The notes under the pieces were generated by a model. The model saw only the letters and a program-made list of their open reading frames with translations, was not told the origin of the DNA and did not search any database. From NCBI RefSeq assembly GCF_001877035.1, contig NZ_CP015756.1:3215001-3279000 (forward strand): DNA of 64,000 nucleotides, written 5' to 3'. The stretch's first letter is position 1. Every line of letters begins with the position of its first letter. The position numbers were made by a program, and so were the translations under genes. Shown here piece by piece: positions 48,095 to 58,565 of the stretch. Source of the stretch: Clostridium estertheticum subsp. estertheticum. GTDB lineage: Bacteria; Bacillota; Clostridia; Clostridiales; Clostridiaceae.

Positions 48095-48153
48095 ATTTTT
48101 TACATTTATAAAGCCAGCAACTAATAGCTGCTGGCTTTATAAATGTAAAAAAT
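48095..48153. terminator. Long terminator hairpin downstream of the DUF4342 gene
   Basis: About 25-bp perfect arms: TTTTTACATTTATAAAGC continuing to CAGCA, with a 9-base loop. T-runs on both strands. It ends the era-recO-DUF4342 transcript. Confidence 0.85.
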
Positions 48154-48206
48154 TACTTAGGTTCTATTTAAAAATATTAGACTGAAAAAACAAAATCATT
48201 ATATTG

Positions 48207-48857
48207 TTATTCATCTTCTTTAATATTTTCATTTTCTATATCTTCTTTTTTATCTTCTTCTTTATCTTTTTCTTCAAACTTTACAGTATATTGGTATACA
48301 TTGTCAGTGTTAGTATCTTTATTGTCTTTGTTATCTTTATTACCTTTGTTAAAACTGTCCTTTGTTTCATTGTATTTTTCTTTTACATCCTCACCCATAT
48401 CACTCATCTTGTTTACTACATCATCAACTGTATTTTTAATTATAGTATTAATTATTTCTACGCTACCATCTGCTTTAGTTATCTCTATAGTAACATTTGT
48501 TACTACAGCTGCAAATATGCCTATACCAAATAAATAAGGTATACATAACCCAACTATACCTACTGCAATGCCTGCATTAACAGGGATATCTATAACAACT
48601 TTATCATCCCTTTTAATTTTTATCCGTGTTACATTACCTTTTCTCGCTATCTCTTTTATCCATGATAAAAATTCATCCTTAGTAGTATACATTTCATCCA
48701 TATTAAATTTAGCTGATTTTTTCTCTTTTGCTTCGATATAAATCAAAGCATCAACTACGTTAGCATCACATTCCTCTAGCGCTTCTTTAGCATCAGTATA
48801 TGAAACCCCTGTACGCTCCTTAATAATATCAATCTTTTCAAGTGTAATTTCTTCCAT
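48207..48857 (-). CDS. DUF4342 protein with N-terminal UBA-like helices
   Basis: 216 residues. Residues 1-40 (ITLEKIDIIKERTGVSYTDA…) are a UBA/TS-N-like domain as found in NAC and EF-Ts. Residues 60-150 are the DUF4342 region, with a glycine-rich hydrophobic stretch (VGIVGLCIPYLFGIGIFAA). The tail from 170 is highly charged (Lys/Asp/Glu/Asn). Function unknown. I choose the ATG at 48857, as the earlier ATG touches the AAGGAGG site. It follows recO by 14 bases. Confidence 0.8.
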   Translation of the reverse strand: MEEITLEKIDIIKERTGVSYTDAKEALEECDANVVDALIYIEAKEKKSAKFNMDEMYTTKDEFLSWIKEIARKGNVTRIKIKRDDKVVIDIPVNAGIAVGIVGLCIPYLFGIGIFAAVVTNVTIEITKADGSVEIINTIIKNTVDDVVNKMSDMGEDVKEKYNETKDSFNKGNKDNKDNKDTNTDNVYQYTVKFEEKDKEEDKKEDIENENIKEDE

Positions 48858-48871
48858 TAAAATCATCCTCC

Positions 48872-49615
48872 TTAAAATTTATCTAAGTAATCAAACATTT
48901 CTAAGCTCTTTGGCTTTCTTGTATAATTTTGAGAAATAATAAGCGATAAAATTTTATATAATTCAAGCTTTGATGTTTTAGATACAATAATTCTATTAAT
49001 TCTATCCATACCAAAGTTATTTAAGAATTTCAATGTATTATATGTAGGATTTGATATATATATACTATTTAACTTTTCACACTCGCTGCAAATTGGACCA
49101 TAAGATATTAAATCTATATAATTCGAGATAGTTATTTTTTTTCTACACCTTACACACTTATTAAAATTTAATTCATATCCTGTTGCTTTTAAGATTCTTA
49201 TTTCAAAAGCCCTTGCAAGAATTTCTATATCCATAACATCATTTTTAATAAAATAAAAAGCAGTAACTAAGTCTTTAAACAGTTCTTTATGAATCTCATC
49301 ATTTTCAAGTGTTATATCAATTAATTCATTAAAATATGAGGCATACGTAATTGTATCCAAATTCCTTAGTAATTGCTGAAAGGAATCTATAATTGTAACT
49401 TCATTTATTGTATGTAAATTTTTTCCTTTAAAAAGCACAAATTCGCCATAGCAGCAAGGTAACGTGGATGATATATACCTACTTTTACTTTTCCTCGCGC
49501 CCTTTGCTATAGCTGTTATTTTACCAAAATCTTCAGTAAATAACCAGACTAACTTATCATTTTCCTTAAACTCTTGTGTTTTAATGACAATAGCTCTAGT
49601 TTTTAAAATCGCCAG
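48872..49615 (-). CDS. recO: DNA repair protein RecO, apparently with a CTG start
   Basis: A 247-residue recombination mediator that loads RecA with RecR. The N-terminal OB fold (LKTRAIVIKTQEFKENDKLV … GKITAIAKGARK) is fully in frame but has no ATG, GTG or TTG before residue 60. AGGGGATGATC, an excellent ribosome-binding site overlapping the era stop, sits 7 bases before CTG at 49615. The zinc ribbon is CVRC…CSEC (about 153-180). A start at GTG 49438 would delete the whole OB fold and is unlikely. Confidence 0.9.
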   Translation of the reverse strand: MAILKTRAIVIKTQEFKENDKLVWLFTEDFGKITAIAKGARKSKSRYISSTLPCCYGEFVLFKGKNLHTINEVTIIDSFQQLLRNLDTITYASYFNELIDITLENDEIHKELFKDLVTAFYFIKNDVMDIEILARAFEIRILKATGYELNFNKCVRCRKKITISNYIDLISYGPICSECEKLNSIYISNPTYNTLKFLNNFGMDRINRIIVSKTSKLELYKILSLIISQNYTRKPKSLEMFDYLDKF

Positions 49616-49626
49616 AAGATCATCCC

Positions 49627-50508
49627 CTATTTATATCCAAGTTCCTTCAAAATACTTGAAGTATCTCTCCATTCTTTCTTTACCTTCACCCATAATCTCA
49701 AATGTATGTTTTCTCCTAATAATTTCATTATATCTTGTCTTGCATAAGTAGAAATTTTCTTTAATGTTTTTCCACCTTTTCCGATTATTATACCTTTATG
49801 GGAATCTTTTTCACAAAATAAGTTAACTTCAATATTGTATATTTCTTTTTTGTCTCTTTTCATAGAAATAATTTCTACTGCTATTCCATGAGGCACTTCC
49901 TGTGATAATAATTTTAGAGCCTTTTCCCTTATGATTTCAGTAATAATAAATCTTTCTTGTTGATCTGTAATCATATCTTCTGGATAATATAAAGGACCCT
50001 CTGGGATATTTTCCTCTACAAGTTTTGTAACTATGTCAATATTTTTTCCTTTTATTGCAGCTATTGGTATTATTTCTTTAAAGTTAAAATACTCAGAATA
50101 GCCTTGAACTGTTTTAGCCACTCTCTCTTGAGTGTTCTCATCTATCTTATTAACTAATAGGAATACTGGGATTTTAGTGTCTTTAAATTGTTCAAGAATA
50201 TGTTTATCACCCATCTCAATCTCATCACCAGGTGTTGTTATAAATAATATAACATCAACCTCATTCGCAGATTGTTTAGCTACTTTAACCATATATTCTC
50301 CTAGTTTATGTCTAGGTTTATGCATTCCTGGAGTATCTACAAATATTATTTGAGATTCCTTAGTTGTTAAAATAGTTTGTATATTATTTCTTGTAGTTTG
50401 GGGTCTACTAGATACAATTGATAATTTCTCCCCCATTATATAATTTATTAATGTAGATTTCCCTACATTAGGTCTTCCAATAATTGTTACGAATCCTGAT
50501 TTAAACAT
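49627..50508 (-). CDS. era: GTPase Era
   Basis: A 293-residue ribosome-assembly GTPase. The G domain motifs are [15 protein letters not shown] and NKID; the C-terminal KH domain has [15 protein letters not shown], which binds the 16S rRNA 3' end. It sits directly before recO with 11 bases between the Era stop and the CTG start. GGAGGATAT precedes the ATG. Confidence 0.97.
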   Translation of the reverse strand: MFKSGFVTIIGRPNVGKSTLINYIMGEKLSIVSSRPQTTRNNIQTILTTKESQIIFVDTPGMHKPRHKLGEYMVKVAKQSANEVDVILFITTPGDEIEMGDKHILEQFKDTKIPVFLLVNKIDENTQERVAKTVQGYSEYFNFKEIIPIAAIKGKNIDIVTKLVEENIPEGPLYYPEDMITDQQERFIITEIIREKALKLLSQEVPHGIAVEIISMKRDKKEIYNIEVNLFCEKDSHKGIIIGKGGKTLKKISTYARQDIMKLLGENIHLRLWVKVKKEWRDTSSILKELGYK

Positions 50509-50740
50509 ATATCCTCCTTCTTTTTATCTTAAGTAAATAGTTTCTATTTCTATCTTACTTTAATAAATTTTCTTTTATAAAAACACCTAACCTTATAATA
50601 TATCGTCAATTTTTTTATTAATATAATTTGAATATCCTTCACCTAAAAATCGTGTATACCAATTATATCACTAAATATTAGTATTTCAATATTATTATAA
50701 TTATATTTAAAGTGCTTGTCATTATCAACAAATAAAGTTA

Positions 50741-51439
50741 TCATCCTAACATTTTAAATAGTAATAATGTTAATAATGTACCAAAAATACCACCAAACAC
50801 AACTTCTAAGATAGAATGGATTTCTGAATCAACCCTACTTTGTGCAACAATTACAGCTATAAAATATGATAATACCATAATTAAAGGTTCACTAGTTAAT
50901 AATGTTATAGCTGTTGCAACTGAAAATGCTATAGTACTATGTCCACTCGGCATCCCACCCCTAAGTGGAGTTCCCTCTCCATATATTGCCTTAACTACAA
51001 CAGTCGCAATACATACTATAACTAGTATAAAAAAAATCATGTGAGGGTCAGATTTTTTTATTTTGAGCATCACACTCTTATTAAATGGAGTGACTCTATC
51101 CCAAAATATTATATATCCTACTAAGACTGAATTTATAGCAGTTACAAGTACTGCGCCAGCCGCTACATTTTTAGCAATTTTAGCTAGTGGATGATAGAAA
51201 TTTGTTGTGGCATCTATTGCACATTCTACTGCAGTATTTATCATTTCAGCCACTATTACTAGTGTTATGGTTATAGTAATAATTAAAAGTTCTATTTTTG
51301 AAAGATCATAAAAAAATGTGGCAGTAAGTACTAATATAGTAGTTAACATATGTATCTTCATATTTCTTTGTGTACGAATTGAATATATAATTCCCTCAAT
51401 AGCGTAATTAAAACTATCAACTAATTTCTTTACTTTCAT
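50741..51439 (-). CDS. dgkA: Diacylglycerol/undecaprenol kinase fused to a PAP2 phosphatase
   Basis: A 232-residue membrane protein. Residues 1-120 are the DgkA fold with the active-site helix EMINTAVECAIDATT. The second half is a PAP2-type phosphatase with GGMPSGHSTIAF and SRVDSEIHS, three more helices. A kinase and a phosphatase for the same kind of lipid carrier in one chain suggests control of undecaprenyl phosphate. The fusion is known in Firmicutes. The gap to era (about 230 bases) has no gene; cdd, often found here, is missing. Confidence 0.88.
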   Translation of the reverse strand: MKVKKLVDSFNYAIEGIIYSIRTQRNMKIHMLTTILVLTATFFYDLSKIELLIITITITLVIVAEMINTAVECAIDATTNFYHPLAKIAKNVAAGAVLVTAINSVLVGYIIFWDRVTPFNKSVMLKIKKSDPHMIFFILVIVCIATVVVKAIYGEGTPLRGGMPSGHSTIAFSVATAITLLTSEPLIMVLSYFIAVIVAQSRVDSEIHSILEVVFGGIFGTLLTLLLFKMLG

Positions 51440-51500
51440 ACTTGACCACCTTTAATAATATTCTCTGAAGTAAGGCACATTAACATAACCCTGCTGCATT

Positions 51501-52001
51501 TTATCTAGTTAAGCTAAAATTCTTTAATATTTCCTCCTCTCTCTTTCTCATAATGTTTTTTTGATCCTCTTCCATATGGTCATATCCAAGCAAATGCAGA
51601 ATTGAGTGAACTGTAAGGTAAGCACATTCGCGAATGAAGGAATGTCCAAATTCCTCACTTTGCTGCTTTGCCCTCTCAAGTGACAACGCAACATCTCCAA
51701 TTACTAACTTTTCATCATATAGATCACTCTGGTCAAATTCGTAATTTATATACACTTCTTTAAAAACCTTGTTTTCTGGATAATTCAACATTGGAAAAGA
51801 TAACACATCCGTAATTTTATCTATTCCCCGATACTTTTTATTTATTTCCTTAATTTCTTCATTATCTATAAATATAACACTAACTTCATTATCTATAGAA
51901 AGTTTTTCCTCGCATAGTGTATACTCAATAACATCCTTTATTACGGCTTCGAGTTCCTTTGTAACTTCAATCTTATTTTGCCTATTATCAATTAAAATCA
52001 T
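51501..52001 (-). CDS. ybeY: Endoribonuclease YbeY
   Basis: 166 residues. The zinc-binding motif [11 protein letters not shown] lies near residues 128-138. The protein takes part in 16S rRNA 3'-end maturation and ribosome quality control. The ATG overlaps the pgpH stop by 4 bases. Confidence 0.95.
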   Translation of the reverse strand: MILIDNRQNKIEVTKELEAVIKDVIEYTLCEEKLSIDNEVSVIFIDNEEIKEINKKYRGIDKITDVLSFPMLNYPENKVFKEVYINYEFDQSDLYDEKLVIGDVALSLERAKQQSEEFGHSFIRECAYLTVHSILHLLGYDHMEEDQKNIMRKREEEILKNFSLTR

Positions 52002-54148
52002 ACTTGTTTTTGCTCCTTTACTTGCCTTCTATTCTCGCAAGACTTATCCTTTTCCCATTTATCTAGTGGGTACTCTATTCTCTCATGATATATCCCTGAA
52101 AGCACTTTTAAAAATGATTTTCTTATCTTTTCTAAATCTTTTAAAGTTAAATCACAATTATCTAATTGTCCATCATTAAGCCTAACTTTTATTAAATTAT
52201 TAACCATTTCCTCTATTTTACCTTTAGTGGAATTTGGAATTGATCTCACGGCTGCTTCAACTGCATCTGCAAGCATTATAATTGCTGCTTCTTTACTCTC
52301 CGGATTAGGCCCATTGTATCTAAAATCTTCTTCTTTAATTTCATCTGGATTTTCACTAGAATTTTTCATAGTTACATAAAAATACTTAACCAAAGTTGTA
52401 CCATGATGTTGTACTATAACATCTTGAATAACCTTAGGTAATTTATATTCTTTGGCAAGTTCAAGTCCATCTTTTACATGTGAAATAATTATAAGTGTGC
52501 TTAAATTTGGAGTTATTTTATCATGTGGATTATCATTTCCCAATTGATTTTCCTTAAAGAAATAAGGTCTCTTTATCTTGCCAATATCATGATAATATGC
52601 GCAAGCCCTTGCTAGAACAGGATTTGCTCCAACTACTTCCGCTGCAACCTCTGATAAATTAGCTACCAGTACCGAATGATGATAACTGCCTGGTGCCTCT
52701 AAAAGTAACCTCTTTAATAGAGGGTGATTCGGATTAGATAGTTCTAAAAGTTTTACCGTAGTTACTATATCAAAAATGCTTTCGAAAAATGGTAAAAGTC
52801 CTATAGTAAGTGTTCCGGCTACTAAACTTGCTATATAAACCAATCCTGCTTTTTTAAATACCTCTATTATACTATTACTAAGCAAAAATCCCATAGAAAG
52901 ATATATAACTAAATTCACCATTGCAATATATAAAGATGAATATAATATATCGTTTCTTTGCTGCATTTTCTTAAGTAAAATAACCCCTACAATAGAGTTT
53001 AGTAAAGCGAGTATTGTAATTTCAAAATTAAAATTAACTGCAACACTAATTAGAATACAGTTAAAAATATTTAAGACTATGGATATTTCCTCATTGCTCA
53101 AAATGGCCATAAGCATAGGTACGCAAGCTAGTGGAATTACGAATATAGAAATTATCCCAAGAACCCTTGCTAGCAATATTGCAATTATGCTAAGAATATT
53201 AAGCATAATTAATTTTTTCGTATCATAATAAATCTCTGGATGGTACTTGTATAAATAGAACCATTGTAGCAAGATTACAAAACAAACAAGTGCAGCTAAA
53301 CTTAAGTATAATGACCAATCAAAATTATTAGTGCTATTTAGGAGGCCTAATGATTCGAGTAGTGACATCTGCTCAGATGTTATTGGTTCCCCCTCTTTTA
53401 TTATAATTTGATCTTTCTTAATTATAACTGGTTTAACATTCTTTTCAGCTTCTTTGATGGCAACATCCGTACTTGCCTTATCATATATTGTATTAGGTCG
53501 AACTTCTACATTTGCAATAGCTATTCCTATTTCTCTTATATTCTTAGGGAAATTCGAGTTTATAAAAGTTGTTGCTATCATTCCCTTTGCCATGGTAATT
53601 TCTTCAGGCTTGTTTTCATTAATTGTAGTTATATCATTAATTGTTGTCATTGTTTTTTTAATAAATTTTTCTAATTCATTAGCTTGTTTAAGTTCTAAAT
53701 TTATTAAAAACTGATAGTTTTCATAAGTAAAATTAGAAATTGGATTGCTTTTTTTTAGTGATGTTATTTTCTCCTTTTCTAAGGCTGCTTTACCATCTAA
53801 ATCTTCATTATTTACTGAGCCTGCTTTATTAACATCAGCAGCATTTAGCTTACTTACTGTAGAAAATAACTTATCTATATTTTCTATAGCCTTCTCATTA
53901 ACGGGGACTTTTATTGTTTTTTTCCCTACACTTTCTATCGCCTTATCTATATCACTTTTTGTTAATTGTTCATTTTCAACTTCTCTTGGCGCTTTTATAT
54001 CCGCCTTTGCAATATCTCCAACGGTTAAAGTGTATTTTTTAGGAACTAAAGCTGTTACTAAAATTGAATACATTATAATCGTCGTAACTATAAAAATGAT
54101 ATAAGGCTTTGTTTTCCTTAGCTTTATAAGTTCCCTAATATTTCTCAT
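51998..54148 (-). CDS. pgpH: PgpH-type 7TM-HD cyclic-di-AMP phosphodiesterase
   Basis: 716 residues: an N-terminal membrane helix, an extracellular 7TMR-HDED domain (about 45-275), seven membrane helices (about 280-475) and a cytoplasmic HD domain ([11 protein letters not shown] … [16 protein letters not shown] … VQHHGTTLV). The relatives degrade c-di-AMP and so affect potassium, osmolyte balance and spore formation. phoH, usually between yqfD and this gene, is absent. Confidence 0.92.
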   Translation of the reverse strand: MRNIRELIKLRKTKPYIIFIVTTIIMYSILVTALVPKKYTLTVGDIAKADIKAPREVENEQLTKSDIDKAIESVGKKTIKVPVNEKAIENIDKLFSTVSKLNAADVNKAGSVNNEDLDGKAALEKEKITSLKKSNPISNFTYENYQFLINLELKQANELEKFIKKTMTTINDITTINENKPEEITMAKGMIATTFINSNFPKNIREIGIAIANVEVRPNTIYDKASTDVAIKEAEKNVKPVIIKKDQIIIKEGEPITSEQMSLLESLGLLNSTNNFDWSLYLSLAALVCFVILLQWFYLYKYHPEIYYDTKKLIMLNILSIIAILLARVLGIISIFVIPLACVPMLMAILSNEEISIVLNIFNCILISVAVNFNFEITILALLNSIVGVILLKKMQQRNDILYSSLYIAMVNLVIYLSMGFLLSNSIIEVFKKAGLVYIASLVAGTLTIGLLPFFESIFDIVTTVKLLELSNPNHPLLKRLLLEAPGSYHHSVLVANLSEVAAEVVGANPVLARACAYYHDIGKIKRPYFFKENQLGNDNPHDKITPNLSTLIIISHVKDGLELAKEYKLPKVIQDVIVQHHGTTLVKYFYVTMKNSSENPDEIKEEDFRYNGPNPESKEAAIIMLADAVEAAVRSIPNSTKGKIEEMVNNLIKVRLNDGQLDNCDLTLKDLEKIRKSFLKVLSGIYHERIEYPLDKWEKDKSCENRRQVKEQKQV

Positions 54149-54206
54149 GCCCCATCTCCACCTTTTTCTAAAGTAAATTTAAAAATATACTAATCTTTAT
54201 TTTTCT

Positions 54207-55331
54207 TTATTGTGATTTTTTTTGAGATTCACTATTTTTTTCAGGTACTATACTTGCTTCCGTTGCAATATTTTCTTCAGCAAGAACCAATACTCTTATC
54301 GAATATTTATCATTTTCTTTTTTTACACTTTCTATTTTATTTATAATCCTTACACTTTTATCTAACTTTCTCAAAATATTAGAATATATTTCATCTTGTG
54401 TTTTAGTAACATTCGCAGGTATATTTTCCACTTTAACTTCATAATATGTTTCTTTGTGCACAAACTTATTGTTATTTTCTATTTTATCATAAGTCTTATA
54501 TGGATTTAAGCTATTTTTAAGATAAACTTTTTTATTTCCTAATTTAATGTAAAAATTACTAATAATGTTCCCTGTTTTCACTCTTGTCTCTTTGGTTATT
54601 GGTACTTCGTTAATCTGCTCATAAAAAGTTCTTGCTATAACTTCACCTTTCGCGTGTACAGGATAAACACTCCCTTCCTTTCCTTGCTCACCATTAACTA
54701 ATATATCACCCTTTTGCACCGAATCTCCATCTTTCACAATGGCTGTACCATCCGTCGTGTATACCCTAGATACTATGCCATCTTTACTCGCTATTAAATT
54801 GCAAGGGGTTTTATTGCTAACTATGACAGGTGGAGACTGTCTTTCTATTACATCAACTTTTAGCTTAATGCCGTCAATTCTTGCTTTTACCCACATTATT
54901 TCATCATTACTTCTTAAAATTTTGCTTTCAATATCATAAACATCTATGTTCTTCTTCCTCATTCCAGGTATTACTCCAAATCCTTTGATTTGATTTCTGA
55001 GTTCATATGGACTTATGTAATTTTCTGTATTAATTTCTATATTCCATACAAATGTAGATAAATAATATATTATACTGCCAAATAAAATTATTCCAATTAA
55101 AAGAGCTACTCTGCTCCTTAATTTTATTAAAAAAAACGACATTCCACTTCTTCCTACAATTTTAACTCTTGTACCTGTTCGTTTTGCCACTTTACTAATT
55201 TCACCATAATCACTTAGTTTTACTTCTAAAATAACAGTTGTTATGTTAATCTTTCGTATGTTTTTTACTACAACACCATTTTTCCATAATAAATTAATAA
55301 ATTTTTCTGGAATTAATGATTGAATTTCCAT
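54207..55331 (-). CDS. yqfD: Sporulation protein YqfD
   Basis: 374 residues with one membrane helix at about 65-85 (VALLIGIILFGSIIYYLS) and an extracellular part carrying the YqfD-conserved VKARIDGIKLKVDVIERQSPP. The family is required for efficient sporulation in Bacillus and is related to the SpoIVA/IIIA network through mother-cell expression. The start ATG 55331 follows AAAGGTG. The stop of yqfC (55363) is 31 bases before it, so the pair is one unit. Confidence 0.9.
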   Translation of the reverse strand: MEIQSLIPEKFINLLWKNGVVVKNIRKINITTVILEVKLSDYGEISKVAKRTGTRVKIVGRSGMSFFLIKLRSRVALLIGIILFGSIIYYLSTFVWNIEINTENYISPYELRNQIKGFGVIPGMRKKNIDVYDIESKILRSNDEIMWVKARIDGIKLKVDVIERQSPPVIVSNKTPCNLIASKDGIVSRVYTTDGTAIVKDGDSVQKGDILVNGEQGKEGSVYPVHAKGEVIARTFYEQINEVPITKETRVKTGNIISNFYIKLGNKKVYLKNSLNPYKTYDKIENNNKFVHKETYYEVKVENIPANVTKTQDEIYSNILRKLDKSVRIINKIESVKKENDKYSIRVLVLAEENIATEASIVPEKNSESQKKSQ

Positions 55332-55362
55332 TGTGACGACACCTTTTTTATATTTTTTAAAA

Positions 55363-55647
55363 TTATTCATGGCTTTCATACACAACTGACTTAAAATTAC
55401 CACTTAAAGTTATTGTGTTTCCTCCTATAAATAATATTTTAAAATTTCTACCATATATCGAAATCGGTCCCACATTAGAATTTATTTTTATTTGTTCTTC
55501 TTCAAATATTACAATACCTTTATGGTTTTCTATATTTATTTCATTATTTGCCAAAATAGTAATTTTAGGTAAATCTAATAAGATATCCCTTGGCAATTCT
55601 AACTTACTCGCAATAATTTCTCTTGTTTTATAAAATTTATTATCCAT
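55363..55647 (-). CDS. yqfC: Sporulation protein YqfC
   Basis: 94 residues of the YabP/YqfC beta-sandwich family: LPRDILLDLPKITILANNE, then YGRNFKILFIGGNTITLSGN. YabP relatives form part of the spore coat/engulfment machinery. The ATG at 55647 has GGGGTGAG upstream; an earlier in-frame codon is less likely. Followed by yqfD. Confidence 0.88.
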   Translation of the reverse strand: MDNKFYKTREIIASKLELPRDILLDLPKITILANNEINIENHKGIVIFEEEQIKINSNVGPISIYGRNFKILFIGGNTITLSGNFKSVVYESHE

Positions 55648-55721
55648 ACACTCACCCCACAAAATACTTCATATTAAATTTATGAAAAAAGTGTCTAATA
55701 AATAACCGTTTATAATTTATT

Positions 55722-55767
55722 TTAATAAAAAAAAGATTCAGCAAATGCTGAATCTTTTTTTTATTAA
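55722..55767 (-). terminator. Terminator between rpsU and yqfC
   Basis: 22-bp perfect arms, core AAAGATTCAGCA/TGCTGAATCTTT, with an 8-T run at the 3' side. The stretch 55768-55975 has no gene; yqeY, commonly here, is missing. Confidence 0.85.
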
Positions 55768-55975
55768 AATATTATTTTGCAAGCAAGTTCACCTTTAACT
55801 ATAGGTTATGAGGTAAACATAACTTTTCTTTTGTCTTTTCATACTATTGTATCCCAACCCACCACTGCTTTTTTTGAATAGCTCTAATTTTCTGTTTTGT
55901 TACTGCTGAGGAAGGTATTATAACAAGATTCTTTTACATTATAAAACAAATCCTGTCTTTCTCAATTTTAAAAAT

Positions 55976-56152
55976 CTATTTAAACTTTCTTTTTCTTGCA
56001 GCTTCTGATTTCAATTTCTTTTTAACGCTTGGTTTTTCGTAGTGTTCTCTTTTTCTTACTTCTCCGAGCACTCCACTTCTTGCACACTTTTTCTTAAACC
56101 TTCTTAAAGCATTCTCAATTGTCTCGTCTGTTCCAACTTTAATTTCTGACAT
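55976..56152 (-). CDS. rpsU: 30S ribosomal protein S21
   Basis: 58 residues: [39 protein letters not shown] and a basic tail ending RKRKFK, a full-length S21. The ATG has GGAGGGATA upstream. A second ATG at 56155 would add one Met. It lies between hinT and the yqfC-yqfD pair. Confidence 0.95.
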   Translation of the reverse strand: MSEIKVGTDETIENALRRFKKKCARSGVLGEVRKREHYEKPSVKKKLKSEAARKRKFK

Positions 56153-56334
56153 CATTATCCCTCCCTCCGCTAGCTCAATTCAATTTAAAAGCAGCTAATG
56201 CGGGGCCTAAATAGTACATTTTTTATTATACAACACTGCTTTACATAATGTCAACATTTTCATTGCTGTTTGTTATATATATAACAGTTTTTTTATAAAA
56301 TATTATCAAAATTCAAATATAAAATAATTATAAA

Positions 56335-56685
56335 TTAACCAGGTGGCCACTCAAGTAATCTTCCACCGAGCAAATGAAAATGTATATGTTGAACGGTTTG
56401 ACCCCCTTGCTCCCCACAATTAGATACAATTCTATATCCAGACTTTGCAATCCCTAAAGTCTGTACAACCTTAGTTGCAACCATAAATATATGACCTACT
56501 ATTTCTGATTGATCTTTTGTTAAACAATTTAAATTATCTATATGCTGCTTTGGAATAATTATAGCATGTATGGGAGCCTGAGGACTTATATCTTTAATAA
56601 CTATAACTTTGTCATCTTCATATAACATTTCTGATGGAATTTGTTTTTTTACAATCTTACAAAAAAGACAATCTTCCTTTTCCAC
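56335..56685 (-). CDS. hinT: HIT-family nucleotide hydrolase HinT
   Basis: 116 residues with the histidine triad QHIHFHLLGG near the C-terminus and CLFCKIVKKQIPSEMLYED at the start. Acts on AMP-lysine-type phosphoramidates in related proteins. The GTG start has GGAGGTGATT upstream. Confidence 0.93.
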   Translation of the reverse strand: MEKEDCLFCKIVKKQIPSEMLYEDDKVIVIKDISPQAPIHAIIIPKQHIDNLNCLTKDQSEIVGHIFMVATKVVQTLGIAKSGYRIVSNCGEQGGQTVQHIHFHLLGGRLLEWPPG

Positions 56686-56765
56686 ATAATCACCTCCAAT
56701 TCATCTTATACTATACTATTCAACATAAAACTTAATTTTCCTTCTAAGTAAATTTAGTTGAATAT

Positions 56766-57542
56766 TTATTTTACACTTCCCCCAAGATCACCAAATTCAT
56801 ACATTATTAAGCTTAAACAAGTAAACCCTGCTGTTTCAGTTCTAAGTATTCGCGGTCCTAAAGTAATTATTTTTGATCCTATCTGTTTAAGTTTTGATAT
56901 TTCAAATTCCTCAAATCCACCCTCAGGTCCTATGATAATTGCAACTTTATTAATAGTCTCTTTGTCTATGTCTTCGATTAATTTTTTCATGCCGTAGCCC
57001 TCTTCATTCTCATATGGAACCACCACTAAATCCATAGCTTTTAACTCTAAAAGTAAATTTTCAAACTCTATAGGCTCATTAATCACAGGTATTAAACTTC
57101 TTTTGCTTTGCTTAGAAGCTTCAAGGGCTATCCTATTCCATCTAATTATCTTTTTATCAATTTCTTTATCTTTTTTAAATTCCATTATTTCAGTTTTAAG
57201 TTCTACCCTTTTCGTAATTATAGGGGTTATTGACTTAACACCAAGTTCCGTATTCTTTTGAACTATTAAATCCATTTTTGTAGATTTAGGCATACCTTGA
57301 AATAAATATACTTCAATAGGACTTTCATTGTTTATAGGATTTTCTTTAAGAATATTTATATTTACAACTTTCTTGTCTATATAAGTTATCTCACCTATGT
57401 ATTCCTTGCCGCAAGAGTTGTTTATACTTACCTTTTCTCCAACCTGAAGCCTTAATACCTTATATATATGTTTTACATCTTCGCCTTCTATAATAGCTTT
57501 ATTCGCATCTATACTGCTTTTGGGCACAAAAAATTTATGCAT
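56766..57542 (-). CDS. rsmE: 16S rRNA (uracil1498-N3)-methyltransferase
   Basis: 258 residues: N-terminal PUA-like domain (1-70), then a SPOUT knot domain with LFQGMPKSTKMDLIVQKNTE, IIGPEGGFEEFEI and LGPRILRTETAG, the SAM-binding knot. It follows prmA by about 30 bases. mtaB, often next in this cluster, is not present. Confidence 0.95.
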   Translation of the reverse strand: MHKFFVPKSSIDANKAIIEGEDVKHIYKVLRLQVGEKVSINNSCGKEYIGEITYIDKKVVNINILKENPINNESPIEVYLFQGMPKSTKMDLIVQKNTELGVKSITPIITKRVELKTEIMEFKKDKEIDKKIIRWNRIALEASKQSKRSLIPVINEPIEFENLLLELKAMDLVVVPYENEEGYGMKKLIEDIDKETINKVAIIIGPEGGFEEFEISKLKQIGSKIITLGPRILRTETAGFTCLSLIMYEFGDLGGSVK

Positions 57543-57571
57543 TATTTATTCTCCCCTCACTTAGACATTTA

Positions 57572-58507
57572 CTATAATTTTGCAACTATGCAAACCCATT
57601 CTCCCTCTATATTTATCTCCTCAATTGTAAAACCACACTTTGTTAACTTATTTATTACTTCATCTTTTTTACATAAAATTATTCCTGAAGATATAAAATA
57701 TCCGCCCTTAGTTATAACTTCCTTAACTTGATCTGTCAAAAACATAATTATATCAGCCATTATATTTGCTATAACTATATTAGCCTTCCCTTTAACAACC
57801 TCGAGCAGGTCTCCGTATAATATCTCAATGTTATTTATATCATTATACGAAACATTTTGCTTTGCAGAATCTACTGCAACTGGATCAAGATCAACTCCTA
57901 CAGTTTTCTTAGCACCAAGCATGGCCGCTGTGATAGCTAATATTCCAGACCCTGTACCTATATCAAAAACAGTTGAATCAGCGTTCACATGCCTCTCTAG
58001 TGCCTTTATACACATTCTGGTAGTCTCGTGAGAACCAGTACCGAAAGCCATACCCGGATCTAACTGCACAATTATTTCGCCAGGATTTTTATTGTAATCT
58101 TCCCATATAGGTTTTATAACTATTTTTTCTCCTACCTTTAATGGTTTATAATACTTCTTCCAGTTATTTTCCCAATCTTCCTCATTTACCTTTTCCGCAG
58201 TTACAGAACCTACTCCCTTGTCTAATCCAAAGCTAGGTAAATTATTTACCCCTGTTTTAATTTCCTCTAAATGCTTTTTAAAGTGTTGATCTTTTTTATA
58301 ATATCCCTTAATTACAACACCACTCTTTGTATCAATAATACTTTCATCAAAATAGTCCCAATCCGTAGTATGATCTCGCCTATAAATCAAATCTAAAGGA
58401 TCCAAAATAGATACACCCTCAACTCCAGTATTATATAACATTGCTGACACTGCCTCAACCGCTTCAGTGCTTGTTATTATAGTTACCTCAATCCAATCTT
58501 TATTCAT
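57572..58507 (-). CDS. prmA: Ribosomal protein L11 methyltransferase
   Basis: 311 residues. [19 protein letters not shown] is the PrmA signature and [20 protein letters not shown] the SAM motif; [11 protein letters not shown] is motif IV. Methylates L11. A hairpin with T-run separates it from dnaJ. Confidence 0.95.
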   Translation of the reverse strand: MNKDWIEVTIITSTEAVEAVSAMLYNTGVEGVSILDPLDLIYRRDHTTDWDYFDESIIDTKSGVVIKGYYKKDQHFKKHLEEIKTGVNNLPSFGLDKGVGSVTAEKVNEEDWENNWKKYYKPLKVGEKIVIKPIWEDYNKNPGEIIVQLDPGMAFGTGSHETTRMCIKALERHVNADSTVFDIGTGSGILAITAAMLGAKKTVGVDLDPVAVDSAKQNVSYNDINNIEILYGDLLEVVKGKANIVIANIMADIIMFLTDQVKEVITKGGYFISSGIILCKKDEVINKLTKCGFTIEEINIEGEWVCIVAKL

Positions 58508-58529
58508 TTTTATTCTCCTTATTTAAAAT

Positions 58530-58561
58530 AAAAAACCCCGTTTTACAAAACGAAGTTTTTT
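58530..58561 (-). terminator. Hairpin between dnaJ and prmA
   Basis: ACTTCGTTTT pairs with AAAACGGGGT (two U-G pairs), followed by TTTTTTA on the minus strand. Likely a full or partial terminator of the heat-shock operon. Confidence 0.65.
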
Positions 58562-58565
58562 ATTA

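Noticed and set aside
48872-49438. recO starting at GTG 49438
   Set aside because: It would remove the entire OB fold, which is encoded in frame upstream behind a strong ribosome-binding site.
55768-55975. Remnant of yqeY between rpsU and yqfC
   Set aside because: I read the minus-strand frames and found no recognisable YqeY sequence.
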